Source of the DNA: Belnapia arida
GTDB taxonomy: Bacteria > Pseudomonadota > Alphaproteobacteria > Acetobacterales > Acetobacteraceae
DNA length: 64,000 bases
Assembly: GCF_016773205.1 (NCBI RefSeq)
Contig: NZ_JAETWB010000001.1
Location: forward strand, 1,054,001-1,118,000
Direction: 5' to 3'
The notes beneath the pieces were generated by a model, which searched no databases, was not told the origin of the DNA, and saw only the letters and a program-made list of their open reading frames with translations. Made by a program: the position numbers and the translations under genes. Below are positions 41,625 through 50,136 of this stretch, in pieces. The first letter of the stretch is position 1, and each line of letters begins with the position of its first letter.

Positions 41625-41768
41625 CCAGGCGGGGCTGCCCGGTGCGTCAGGTAATTCATCCCCAGGGCCAATAAGCATCCTCCGGGAGCTGGCTCTGTCC
41701 GGATCTTGGTCCGGGTACCCGGTGCCCACCTGCTCACGCAGGCCTTGGGAGGATGAGACGCCGACGGC
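41625..41768 (+). ncRNA. ssrS: 6S RNA
   Basis: The stretch between zapA and the 5-FCL gene folds as 6S RNA. A closing helix pairs GGTGCGTCA (41641-41649) with TGAGACGCC (41754-41762), then TCATCC with GGATGA, and CCCAGGGCC with GGCCTTGGG. A central open bubble follows, then a long terminal hairpin (GAGCTGGCTCTGTCCGG, GGTCCGGGTACCC). This mimics an open promoter and binds sigma-70 RNA polymerase. CTATAT at 41616-41621 is a fitting -10 box. Ends are approximate. Confidence 0.85.
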
Positions 41769-41769
41769 C

Positions 41770-42363
41770 ATGGTGGCTCCGCACTCAGACAGTACGGCCT
41801 TCTGCGCCGAGTTGCTCACCGGCCTGAAGGCCGAGGCCCGCCGGCATGCGCTTGCCCGGCGCGCCGGCTGCGACCCGCGGCTCGGCGCGCCCTTGGCCGA
41901 GCAACTCCTCGCCGAAGCCCCGCCGCCCCCCGGCGCCCTCGTGGCCGGCTTCTGGCCGATGGGCGAGGAGATCGACATCCGCCCGCTGCTCCAGGCGCTC
42001 GAGGCGCGGGGCCATCCGCTCGCCCTGCCGGTGACGCCGCGCCGCGGCCAGCCGCTGATCTTCCGCCGCTGGCGATTCGGTGCTGCGTTGGCGCGCGGAC
42101 CCATGGGCACAAGCCAGCCTGCCGAGGGCGAGGCAGTGACGCCCGACTGGCTCCTCGTGCCCTTGCTCGCCTTCGACCGCGCCGGCCGCCGCCTCGGCTA
42201 TGGCGGCGGCTATTACGACCGGACGCTGGCCCTGCTGCCCGGCGCGACGCCCATCGGCTGCGCCTATGCCGCGCAGGAGGTGGCGGAGGTGCCGGCCGGC
42301 CCCGAGGATTGGCGACTGCCCATGGTGGCGACGGAAACGGGCGTGGTGCGATGCGGGGTGTGA
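41770..42363 (+). CDS. 5-formyltetrahydrofolate cyclo-ligase
   Basis: The 197-residue enzyme makes 5,10-methenyl-THF from 5-formyl-THF and ATP. Motifs: LKAEARRHALARR at the start, GFWPMGEEIDIRPLL, DWLLVPLLAFDRAGRRLGYGGGYYDRTL, the Mg-ATP/folate site. It lies immediately after 6S RNA and may be co-transcribed with it. The end is 4 bp before the next gene. Confidence 0.93.
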   Translation: MVAPHSDSTAFCAELLTGLKAEARRHALARRAGCDPRLGAPLAEQLLAEAPPPPGALVAGFWPMGEEIDIRPLLQALEARGHPLALPVTPRRGQPLIFRRWRFGAALARGPMGTSQPAEGEAVTPDWLLVPLLAFDRAGRRLGYGGGYYDRTLALLPGATPIGCAYAAQEVAEVPAGPEDWRLPMVATETGVVRCGV

Positions 42364-42367
42364 CCGG

Positions 42368-43183
42368 TTGAGACTTCTTTTCCTCGGCGATGTCGTCGGC
42401 CGCAGCGGGCGTGATGCCCTGACGGCGAAACTCCCCGGCCTCCGTGCCAGCCTCCGCGCAGACCTCGTCGTGGTGAATGGCGAGAATGCCAGCCATGGCT
42501 TCGGCCTCGCGCCCGATATGGCACGCGCCTTCCTCGCCGCCGGGGCCGATGTAATCACCCTCGGCAACCATGCCTGGGACCGGAAGGAGATCATCCCCTT
42601 CCTCGAGACCGAGCCGCGCGTCATCCGCCCGGCGAATTTCCCGCCCGGTACGCCCGGCCGCGGTGCGGTGGTTGTCGATGTGCCCGGCAACCGTCGCGCG
42701 CTCGTCGTCAACGTGATGGGCCGGCTGTTCATGGACGCGCTGGATGACCCTTTCCGGGCTGTCCAGGCGGAGTTGCAGCGGCATCGCCTCGGTCAGACCA
42801 TCCATGCGGCAGTGATCGACGTGCACGCCGAGGCAACGAGCGAGAAATACGCCTTCGGCCACAGCTTCGACGGCCTCGCCAGCCTCGTGATCGGCACCCA
42901 TACGCATACGCCGACGGCGGACCACCAGATCCTCGCCGGCGGTACCGCTTACCAGAGCGATGCCGGCATGTGCGGCGACTACGACAGCGTCATCGGCATG
43001 CAGAAGGGCGGCGCGGCGCTGCGCTTCTGGCGTAAGATGCCGGGGGAGAAGCTGGCTCCGGCGGAGGGCGAGGCGACGCTCTGCGGGCTCTTCGTCGAGA
43101 CGGACGATGCGACCGGGCTGGCGCTGGGCGTCGCACCGGTGCGGTTGGGTGGACGGCTGTCGCAGGCGATGCCGAGAGTTTAG
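42368..43183 (+). CDS. YmdB-type (TIGR00282) metallophosphoesterase
   Basis: The 271-residue protein has LFLGDVVG, VVNGEN, TLGNHAWD, DVHAEATSEK and GTHTHTPTAD, the full metal set of the YmdB group, which hydrolyses cyclic nucleotides in Bacillus. It starts at TTG (MRLLFLGDVVGRSG), since no ATG or GTG is available in frame at the first strand. It is 4 bp after the 5-FCL gene. Confidence 0.9.
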   Translation: MRLLFLGDVVGRSGRDALTAKLPGLRASLRADLVVVNGENASHGFGLAPDMARAFLAAGADVITLGNHAWDRKEIIPFLETEPRVIRPANFPPGTPGRGAVVVDVPGNRRALVVNVMGRLFMDALDDPFRAVQAELQRHRLGQTIHAAVIDVHAEATSEKYAFGHSFDGLASLVIGTHTHTPTADHQILAGGTAYQSDAGMCGDYDSVIGMQKGGAALRFWRKMPGEKLAPAEGEATLCGLFVETDDATGLALGVAPVRLGGRLSQAMPRV

Positions 43184-43329
43184 GAACCCCGCCTGTCGCG
43201 GCTTTAATTCCTGAAGGCTTGAAATCGGCGGTTGGCAAGCCGTTGGAAAGCTTCGGTTCGATGGCCGGATTTGGGGGATTTAAGGTTTGAGGCGGGGACA
43301 GGCGGCCCGGGCGCCGTCGCGTTCTGGGC

Positions 43330-43363
43330 AAAAAATCCTATACCGTGATTTCCGCCCTCACGG
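43330..43363 (-). terminator. Probable intrinsic terminator of prpE
   Basis: CCGTGA / TCACGG with a 9-nt loop, then TATAGGA and six T on the minus strand, 80 bp after the prpE stop. The T-run begins 7 nt after a short stem, so strength is doubtful. The rest of the 260-bp gap holds no gene; CCCCGCCTGTC near 43188 and GACAGGCGG near 43280 form a long imperfect inverted repeat. Confidence 0.5.
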
Positions 43364-43443
43364 CAGGGCATTCGGCGTCCGGGGTTCCGGCAGCCTCCTG
43401 CCTTCGCCATGAAGCCCGCGCCTGACGGCGGTTGAAGCCCGAC

Positions 43444-45321
43444 CTACCGCCCGAGGCTCGCCCGCATCTCGTCGAGGATGACCGGGTCGTCGATGGTCGG
43501 GGGCACGGTGTAGCTCTCGCCATCGGCAATCTTGCGGAGCGTCGCGCGGAGGATCTTGCCGCTGCGGGTCTTGGGCAGGCGCGCCACCACCTTGGCGTCC
43601 TTGAAGGCGGCGACGGGGCCGATGCGGTCGCGGACCATCGCCACCAGCTCGGCCGCGATCTCCGCCTCGCCCCGCCCCACGCCGGATTTCAGCACGACGA
43701 GGCCGAGCGGCACCTGGCCCTTCAGGCCGTCCTTGATGCCGAGCACGGCGCACTCGGCCACATCGGGGTGGGCGGCCAGCACCTCCTCCATCGCCCCGGT
43801 GCTGAGGCGGTGGCCGGCGACGTTGATGATGTCGTCGGTGCGGGACATGACGGAGACATAGCCCTCGGCGTCGATGACGCCGGCGTCGGAGGTGTTGTAC
43901 CAGCCGGGGAAGGCCTCGAGATAGGCCTCGCGGCAACGCTCGTCCGCCTGCCAGAGCGTCGGCAGGCAGCCGGGGGGCATGGGCAGGCGGATGGCGAGCG
44001 TACCGGTCTCACCGGGGGGCAGCGGCCGGCCGGTATCGTCGAGGACGGCGACCTCGTAGCCGGGCGAGGGCTTGCCGCCGCTGCCGAAGCGCGGCTCGAA
44101 CAGGCCGAGGCCGCGGAAATTGCCGGTGATGGCCCAGCCGGTTTCGGTCTGCCACCAATGGTCGATCACCGGGCGCTGCAGCAGGCCGGCGGCCCATTCG
44201 GCGGTTGGCGGGTCGCAGCGCTCGCCGGCGAGGAACAGCGCCTCCAGTGCCGAGAGGTCGTGGCCGGCCATCAGCTTCCCCTCCGGATCCTCGCGCTTGA
44301 TGGCGCGCATGGCGGTGGGGGCGGTGAACATCGCCTTGACGCGGTATTGCGCGCAGACGCGCCAATAGGCGGAGGCATCGGGTGTACCCACTGGCTTGCC
44401 CTCGTAGAGCACGGTCGTCGCGCCGGCCAGCAGCGGGGCATAGACGATGTAGGAATGGCCGACGACCCAGCCGACATCGGAGGCGGTGAACATCACGTCG
44501 CCGGCGCCGAGGCCGTAGAGCATGCGCATGGAATTGTGCAGGGCGACAGCATGGCCGCCATTGTCGCGGACGATGCCCTTCGGCTTCCCCGTCGTGCCGC
44601 TGGTGTAGAGGATGTAGAGCGGGTCGGTCGCCGCCACGGGGACGCAGGCGTGCGGCGCGGCGGCGGCCTCGGCCTCGAGCAGGTCCTCGTCGCGGCCGGG
44701 GGTGAGGGCGCAGTCCAGCTCGGGGCGGCGGAGGACAAGGCAGTGCGCCGGCTTGTGCGGGGAGAGGCCGATCGCGGCGTCGAGCAGTGGCTTGTAGGCG
44801 ACGACGCGGCCCGGCTCGATGCCGCAGGAGGCGGAGATGATGAGCTTGGGTTGGGCGTCGGCGATGCGGGCCGCCAGCTCGGCCGCGGCGAAGCCGCCGA
44901 AGACGACGGAATGCACCGCGCCGAGCCGGGCGCAGGCGAGCATGGCAATGGGCGCCTCGGGGACCATGGGCAGGTAGATGACGACGCGGTCGCCCCGGCC
45001 GATGCCGCGGGCGGCGAGCGCGCCGGCGAGCTTCGCCACGCGGGCGAGCAGGGCATCATAGGTGTAGGTGGTGCTGCGGCCCGTCACCGGGCTGTCGTAG
45101 TGCAGGGCGGGCTGGGCGCCGCGGCCGGCGGCGACGTGACGGTCGAGGGCATTGTGGCAGGTGTTCAGCCGGGCATCGGGGAACCAGCGGCCGTAGACGC
45201 CGGCCTTCGCGTCGAAGATAGCCGAAGGGGCCTGCTCCCAATCGATGCCTTGCGCGGCCTCGCGCCAATAGGCCTCCGGATGGGCCCGCCAGGCGGCGTA
45301 GGTGGCGTCGTAGCCTTGCAT
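43444..45321 (-). CDS. prpE: Propionyl-CoA synthetase
   Basis: The 625-residue acyl-CoA synthetase is of the PrpE type. Motifs: LYILYTSGTTGKPKGIVRDNGG (AMP-binding P-loop), VGWVVGHSYIVYAPLL, WWQTETGW, YNTSDAG, and the acetylatable Lys in TRSGKILR near the end. NTCHNALDRHV is shared by PrpE and Acs. It activates propionate to propionyl-CoA. No prpB/prpC/prpD genes are next to it, so the product enters another pathway location. Confidence 0.92.
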   Translation of the reverse strand: MQGYDATYAAWRAHPEAYWREAAQGIDWEQAPSAIFDAKAGVYGRWFPDARLNTCHNALDRHVAAGRGAQPALHYDSPVTGRSTTYTYDALLARVAKLAGALAARGIGRGDRVVIYLPMVPEAPIAMLACARLGAVHSVVFGGFAAAELAARIADAQPKLIISASCGIEPGRVVAYKPLLDAAIGLSPHKPAHCLVLRRPELDCALTPGRDEDLLEAEAAAAPHACVPVAATDPLYILYTSGTTGKPKGIVRDNGGHAVALHNSMRMLYGLGAGDVMFTASDVGWVVGHSYIVYAPLLAGATTVLYEGKPVGTPDASAYWRVCAQYRVKAMFTAPTAMRAIKREDPEGKLMAGHDLSALEALFLAGERCDPPTAEWAAGLLQRPVIDHWWQTETGWAITGNFRGLGLFEPRFGSGGKPSPGYEVAVLDDTGRPLPPGETGTLAIRLPMPPGCLPTLWQADERCREAYLEAFPGWYNTSDAGVIDAEGYVSVMSRTDDIINVAGHRLSTGAMEEVLAAHPDVAECAVLGIKDGLKGQVPLGLVVLKSGVGRGEAEIAAELVAMVRDRIGPVAAFKDAKVVARLPKTRSGKILRATLRKIADGESYTVPPTIDDPVILDEMRASLGR

Positions 45322-45380
45322 GGTTTCGCTCCCCGTTTCGGGGAAGGTGGCAAGCCCGCCGCCCGGCGGCAAGCGGCATG

Positions 45381-45410
45381 AAAAAGGCGCCGGGGTTGGC
45401 CCCCGGCGCC
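45381..45410 (-). terminator. Intrinsic terminator of the MHS carrier gene
   Basis: A perfect 10-bp stem (GGCGCCGGGG / CCCCGGCGCC, 5-nt loop) is followed on the minus strand by five T, 24 bp after the carrier's stop. It separates the carrier gene from prpE. Confidence 0.88.
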
Positions 45411-45433
45411 CTGCTCCAGGCCTGCCGCGCCGG

Positions 45434-47122
45434 TCAGCGCGTGGTGGAGGATGCGTCGTCGAAGATGTCGCGGTCCTTGGTCTCCGGGATGAAGATCATC
45501 CCGATGACGAAGGTCGCGAGTGCGATCACGATCGGGTACCAGAGACCGAAATAGATGTCGCCGGTCTGGGCCACCATCGCCAGCGAGGTGGCCGGCAGCA
45601 GGCCGCCGAACCAGCCATTGCCGATATGGTAGGGCAGCGACATCGAGCTGTAGCGGATGCGCGTTGGGAAAAGCTCCACCAGCGCCGCCGCGATCGGCCC
45701 GTAGACCATGGTCACGTAGATCACCAGCACGGTCAGCACGCCGATGATGACCGCCGGCTGCTCGCGGAAGATGTCGAAGGGCCCGGCCATCTTCACCACC
45801 GTCGGGTTGGAGGCGGCCGGGTAGCCCGCCGCCGTCAGCCCCGCCGCGAGCTGCTGGGCGAAGGCCGGGTCCGTCGCCCGGATCGGCGCGCCGTTGTTGA
45901 TGCGGATCGCCGTCTCGCCCGCCGCCACGCCGCCCTCGACCGAGTACTGCACCGAGGCCCGAGCCAGCGCCGACTTGGCGATGTCGCAGGGCTGGGTGAA
46001 GCGCGTGGTGCCGACCGGGTTGAACTGGAAGGAGCAGCTGGCCGGGTCGGTCAGCACCTGCACCGGGATGGTCTGCTGCGCCTGGTTCAGCGCGGGGTTG
46101 GCCTCCGCGGTCAGCAGCTTGAAGAGCGGGAAGTAGGTCAGCGCCGCGATCAGGCAGCCGCCGAGGATGATCGGCTTGCGGCCGATCTTGTCGGAGAGCC
46201 AGCCGAACAGCACGAAGCCGCCGGAGCCGAGCAGCAGCGACCAGGCGATGAGCAGGTTGGTCGTCGGGCCATCCACCTTGAGGATCGAGCCGAGGAAGAA
46301 CAGCGCGTAGAACTGCCCGGTGTACCAGACCACCGCTTGGCCCATGGTCAGGCCGAGAAGCGCCAGCAGCGCCCACTTGGCGTTGCTCCACTTGCCGAAG
46401 GCCTCCGACAGCGGTGCCTTGGAGCCGGTGCCCTCGGACTTCATCTTCTGGAAGGCCGGGCTCTCATTCAGCGTCGAGCGGATCCAGACCGAGATGCCGA
46501 GCAGGACGATCGAGACGAGGAAGGGCACGCGCCAGCCCCAGGCCGCGAAATCCGCCTCACCCGTCCAGGTGCGGACGCCGAGGATGACGAGCAGCGAGAG
46601 GAAGAGCCCCGCGGTCGCGGTGATCTGGATGAAGGAGGTGTAGAAGCCCCGCCGCCCGTTCGGCGCGTGCTCGGCCACGTAGGTCGCGGCGCCGCCATAC
46701 TCGCCGCCGAGCGCGAGGCCCTGGAGGCAACGCAGCAGGACCAGCAGGATGGGCGCGGCGATGCCGATCGTCTCCGAGCCGGGCAGCAGGCCGACGACGA
46801 AGGTCGAGGCGCCCATGATAACGATGGTGACGAGGAAGGTGTATTTCCGCCCCACCAGGTCGCCGATGCGGCCGAAGACCAGCGCGCCGAAGGGCCGCAC
46901 CAGGAAGCCCGCCGCGAAGGTCAGCAGCGCGAAGATGTTGCGCGTGCCCTCGGGGTACTGGCTGAAGAAATGCGTGCCGATGAGCCCTGCGAGGCTGCCG
47001 TAGAGATAGAAGTCGTACCACTCGAAGACGGTCCCCAGCGAGGAGCCGAGGATGACCTTCCTCTCTTCCTTGGTCATCGGCGCCGTCCGGCCCGGCGCCG
47101 AAGTTGCGGAATGTGCGCTCAT
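45434..47122 (-). CDS. MFS transporter, metabolite:H+ symporter (MHS) family
   Basis: The 562-residue carrier has MHS marks: SSLGTVFEWYDFYLYGSLAG, FGRIGDLVGRKYTFL, ALGGEYGGAATYVAEHAP and GRRGFYTSFIQ. Unlike usual members (about 430-450 residues) it has an insert of about 115 residues (338-452) between helices 9 and 10, predicted periplasmic, with a Cys363/Cys379 pair. GGCAGGAA precedes MSAHSATSAP. The family moves proline, betaine, shikimate, 2-oxoglutarate or dicarboxylates with protons; this substrate is unknown. Confidence 0.9.
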   Translation of the reverse strand: MSAHSATSAPGRTAPMTKEERKVILGSSLGTVFEWYDFYLYGSLAGLIGTHFFSQYPEGTRNIFALLTFAAGFLVRPFGALVFGRIGDLVGRKYTFLVTIVIMGASTFVVGLLPGSETIGIAAPILLVLLRCLQGLALGGEYGGAATYVAEHAPNGRRGFYTSFIQITATAGLFLSLLVILGVRTWTGEADFAAWGWRVPFLVSIVLLGISVWIRSTLNESPAFQKMKSEGTGSKAPLSEAFGKWSNAKWALLALLGLTMGQAVVWYTGQFYALFFLGSILKVDGPTTNLLIAWSLLLGSGGFVLFGWLSDKIGRKPIILGGCLIAALTYFPLFKLLTAEANPALNQAQQTIPVQVLTDPASCSFQFNPVGTTRFTQPCDIAKSALARASVQYSVEGGVAAGETAIRINNGAPIRATDPAFAQQLAAGLTAAGYPAASNPTVVKMAGPFDIFREQPAVIIGVLTVLVIYVTMVYGPIAAALVELFPTRIRYSSMSLPYHIGNGWFGGLLPATSLAMVAQTGDIYFGLWYPIVIALATFVIGMIFIPETKDRDIFDDASSTTR

Positions 47123-47327
47123 TTCCTGCCCTTTCCTCCCGGCCGGGCGCCGCCGGAAGTGCCAAGCAGGGAGGAGGCAGCGGGAGGGGCCCCGCTTCCA
47201 TGCCGCAACGCCAACACTGCCAGCCGCCGCCGGGACCAAACCTTGCCAGGATGGCAACGGATGGCGGGAAAGGCAAGGCGGATCGCGAGCTTCCTGACCC
47301 TTCGGTGAAGGCCAGTTCACCCGTGAA

Positions 47328-48137
47328 TTATTTGGTGACGAAGGCCTTCTCGAGCACGTAGCTGCCCGGCTCGTTGTTCGAGCCCTCGGTGAAGCCGCGC
47401 GATTCGAGCAACGCCTTTACATCGGCATTCATCGCCTCGGAGCCGCAGAGCATCACCCGGTCCTGCTCCGGCGAGAGAGGCGGCAGGCCGAGATCGGTGA
47501 AGACCTTGCCCGATTCGATCAGGTCGGTGATCCGGCCCTGGGTGGGGAAGGGCTCCCGCGTCACGCTCGGGTAGTAAAGCAACTTGCCCGCCAGCATCTC
47601 GCCGAGGAATTCGTGGCGTGGCAGTTCCTCGCTGATGAGTTGCCGATAGGCCAGCTCCTTCACCTCGCGCACCGTGTGGCAGACTATCACATGCTCGTAG
47701 CGCTCGTAGACATCCGGCTCGCGGATCAGCGACATGAAGGGGGCGAGGCCGGTGCCCGTCGCGATCAGCCAGAGGGTCTTGCCGGGCAGCAGGTTCTCGG
47801 TGAGCAGCGTGCCCGTCGGCTTCCTGCCGATGACGACCGTGTCGCCCGGCTTGATGTGCTGGAGGCGCGAGGTCAGCGGGCCGTCCTGCACCTTGATGGA
47901 GAGGAATTCGAGCTCCTCCTCCCAGGGCGGGCTGACGATGGAGTAGGCCCGCACCAGCGGCTTGCCCTCGACCATGAGGCCGATCATGGCGAACTGGCCG
48001 GCGACGAAGCGCAGCCCCGGGTCCCGCGTGCAGCGGAAGGAGAAGAGCCGGTCGGTCCAGTGATGGACCCAGGTAACCGTCTCGCCGTTGAAGGCCGGCG
48101 GGATGGCGGGTTTCGGGCTGGGGGCGAGCGCGTTCAT
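47328..48137 (-). CDS. fpr: Ferredoxin--NADP+ reductase
   Basis: The 269-residue flavoprotein has the FAD motif RAYSIVSPPW, LTSRLQHIKPGD, the NADP site GTGLAPFMSLIREP and CGSEAMNADVKALL. Its C-terminus YVLEKAFVTK matches the alpha/gammaproteobacterial class, whose terminal residues cover the flavin. It passes electrons between NADPH and ferredoxin or flavodoxin, often under oxidative stress. A 7-bp dyad lies directly before the start codon. Confidence 0.93.
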   Translation of the reverse strand: MNALAPSPKPAIPPAFNGETVTWVHHWTDRLFSFRCTRDPGLRFVAGQFAMIGLMVEGKPLVRAYSIVSPPWEEELEFLSIKVQDGPLTSRLQHIKPGDTVVIGRKPTGTLLTENLLPGKTLWLIATGTGLAPFMSLIREPDVYERYEHVIVCHTVREVKELAYRQLISEELPRHEFLGEMLAGKLLYYPSVTREPFPTQGRITDLIESGKVFTDLGLPPLSPEQDRVMLCGSEAMNADVKALLESRGFTEGSNNEPGSYVLEKAFVTK

Positions 48138-48138
48138 G

Positions 48139-48160
48139 GCATCGCTACATGCTGCGATGC
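48139..48160. promoter_or_regulatory. Dyad just upstream of fpr
   Basis: GCATCGC and GCGATGC form a perfect 7-bp inverted repeat with an 8-bp spacer, ending 1 bp before the fpr start codon in the 143-bp region shared with the divergent amidase gene. It could be an operator or an RNA hairpin at the initiation site. No good ribosome site is visible for fpr. Confidence 0.35.
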
Positions 48161-48280
48161 GGCGAAAGATGCAACTGTTGCCGTGAAATGCCTGCCATGC
48201 ACGCGCGAGATTGGCCTTTCGCCCCGCCCGTTTCACAGGGCAGGATCGCGGCGCAACGAAACCCGCCCTGCGAGGCCGCC

Positions 48281-49480
48281 ATGCCGGATGCCATGACCGA
48301 TCGTGACAGCCCCTTCTTGCCCGGCCCTCGCCTTGAGGTTACGGGCGCGGCGGAGGGGCCGCTTGCCGGCCTCGGCTTCGCGGTGAAGGACCTCTTCGAC
48401 GTCGCCGGCAGCCCGACCGGCTACGGCAACCCGGACTGGGCCCGCACCCAGCCGCCCGCGGCGGCGACGGCGCCCGTCATCCAGGCGCTGCTGCAGGCCG
48501 GCGCCAGCCTCCGTGGCAAGACCAAGACGGTGGAGCTGGCCTATGGGCTGACCGGCGAGAATGTCTGGTACGGCACGCCGCTCAACCCGGCGGCGCCCGA
48601 CCGTTTCCCCGGGGGCTCGTCCTGCGGCTCGGCTGCCGCGGTCGCCGCGGGCCTCGTCGAGTTCTCCATGGGGTCGGATACCGGTGGCTCGGTCCGCATC
48701 CCGGCCAGCTATTGCGGCGTCTTCGGCATCCGGCCGAGCTGGGGCGCCATCAGCCTTGCCGGCGCCCGCGCCCTCGGCCCGAGCTTCGACACGCCGGGCT
48801 GGTTCGCCGGGCGCGCCTCCATCCTCGCCCGCGTGGGCGCCGTGCTGCTGCCGGAGGACGGCGCTGGGCCCGGCCTCGGCCCGTTGCTGAAGGTGGATGA
48901 CGCCTGGATCAACGCCATTCCGCCCGCCGTGGTGGCGCTGGCGGAGCCGATGCTGGCGCTCGAGCGGCTGCTCGGCCGGGCGCTCCGCGTCGATGTCGCG
49001 CCGGAGGGGCTCGATGCGCTCTACGAGCATTTCCGCTGTGCCCAGGCCGAGGAGGCCTGGGCCACGCTCGGTTCCTGGGTCGAGGAGACCCGGCCCGAAT
49101 TCGGCCCGGGCGTGGCGGATCGCTTCGCCGCCGCCAAGGGCATGGACCCGGCCAGGGCGGCCGCCGGCCGCGCCTTCCGCCGCGGCTTCCAGGCGCGGAT
49201 GCGGGCGCTGCTGGCCGGCGGCGCCGTCCTCGCCTATCCGACCTCGCCCGTGCCGGCGCCAAGGCTCGGCGCCAGCCAGGCGGAGCAGAACGCCATCCGC
49301 GAGCGGAGCATGGGCGTCACCGCCATCGCCGGCCTCGCCGGGCTGCCGGAGGTGAGCCTGCCCGTCGGCCGTGCCGAGGGCGCCCCGGTCGGCCTCTCCC
49401 TGGTCGCCGCCGCCGGGCGGGACCGGGCGTTGCTCGCGCTTGCCGAGCGCCTCGCCATGGAACTCGGCCTGCCCGTTTGA
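48281..49480 (+). CDS. Amidase-signature family hydrolase
   Basis: The 399-residue enzyme has the Ser-cisSer-Lys triad: Lys in GFAVKDLFDVAG, cis-Ser in GGSSCGSAAAVAAG and the nucleophile in GSDTGGSVRIPAS. It is shorter than most amidases (450-500), like compact AtzE/biuret-type or plant AMI1-like members. It hydrolyses a small amide in the cytoplasm. Two close ATG codons (48281, 48293) both fit; I use the first. Confidence 0.9.
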   Translation: MPDAMTDRDSPFLPGPRLEVTGAAEGPLAGLGFAVKDLFDVAGSPTGYGNPDWARTQPPAAATAPVIQALLQAGASLRGKTKTVELAYGLTGENVWYGTPLNPAAPDRFPGGSSCGSAAAVAAGLVEFSMGSDTGGSVRIPASYCGVFGIRPSWGAISLAGARALGPSFDTPGWFAGRASILARVGAVLLPEDGAGPGLGPLLKVDDAWINAIPPAVVALAEPMLALERLLGRALRVDVAPEGLDALYEHFRCAQAEEAWATLGSWVEETRPEFGPGVADRFAAAKGMDPARAAAGRAFRRGFQARMRALLAGGAVLAYPTSPVPAPRLGASQAEQNAIRERSMGVTAIAGLAGLPEVSLPVGRAEGAPVGLSLVAAAGRDRALLALAERLAMELGLPV

Positions 49481-49554
49481 GTCGAATGCTTGTCCCGTCC
49501 GCCCCCGGCGGTTAGGACGGGGCCGCAACCGAATATCTCGTCAGGACAAGCTGC

Positions 49555-50085
49555 ATGATCATCCGTGATGCCGGCCCAGACGACCTTCCGGCCATCACCG
49601 ACATCTATGCCCATCACGTCCTGCACGGCGCCGGCACCTTCGAGGAGGTCCCGCCCGACGCGGCGGAGATGGCGCACCGCCTTGCCCAGGTGCAGGAGAG
49701 GGGCTGGGCTTGGCTGGTCGCCGAGGCCGAGGAGGGAGAAGGCAAGGGCATCATCGGCTTCGCCTATTATGCCCAGCTCCGCGACCGCTCCGCCTTCCGC
49801 CACGCCGCGGAGGACAGCATCTACGTCCGCAACGACGTCCGCGGCCAGGGTGTCGGCAAGGCGCTGGTGAAGGCGCTGCTGGACCGTGCCACCGAGGCCG
49901 GCTTCCGCCAGATGTTCGCGCTGATCGGCGACAGCGACAATGTGGGCTCCATCGGCTTGCATGTCTCGCTCGGCTTCCGTCAGGCGGGGGTGATGAAGGC
50001 GGCCGGGCTGAAATTCGGCCGCTGGGTGGACCTCGTCTTCATGCAGCGCGGCATCGGCATGGCCGACCGCGATGTTCCCGGCTGA
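49555..50085 (+). CDS. GNAT N-acetyltransferase, phosphinothricin-acetyltransferase-like
   Basis: The 176-residue enzyme starts MIIRDAGPDDLPAITDIYAHHVLHG and has the acetyl-CoA loop VRNDVRGQGVGKAL and NVGSIGLHVSLGF, as in Pat/Bar and methionine-sulfoximine acetyltransferases. These transfer acetyl to the amino group of glutamate analogues or amino acids. The natural substrate here is not known. Confidence 0.88.
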   Translation: MIIRDAGPDDLPAITDIYAHHVLHGAGTFEEVPPDAAEMAHRLAQVQERGWAWLVAEAEEGEGKGIIGFAYYAQLRDRSAFRHAAEDSIYVRNDVRGQGVGKALVKALLDRATEAGFRQMFALIGDSDNVGSIGLHVSLGFRQAGVMKAAGLKFGRWVDLVFMQRGIGMADRDVPG

Positions 50086-50136
50086 CATGTCAGCTTGATG
50101 GGCGCATCCTGCCTGCTCCCGCAAGGAGGTGGTGCC

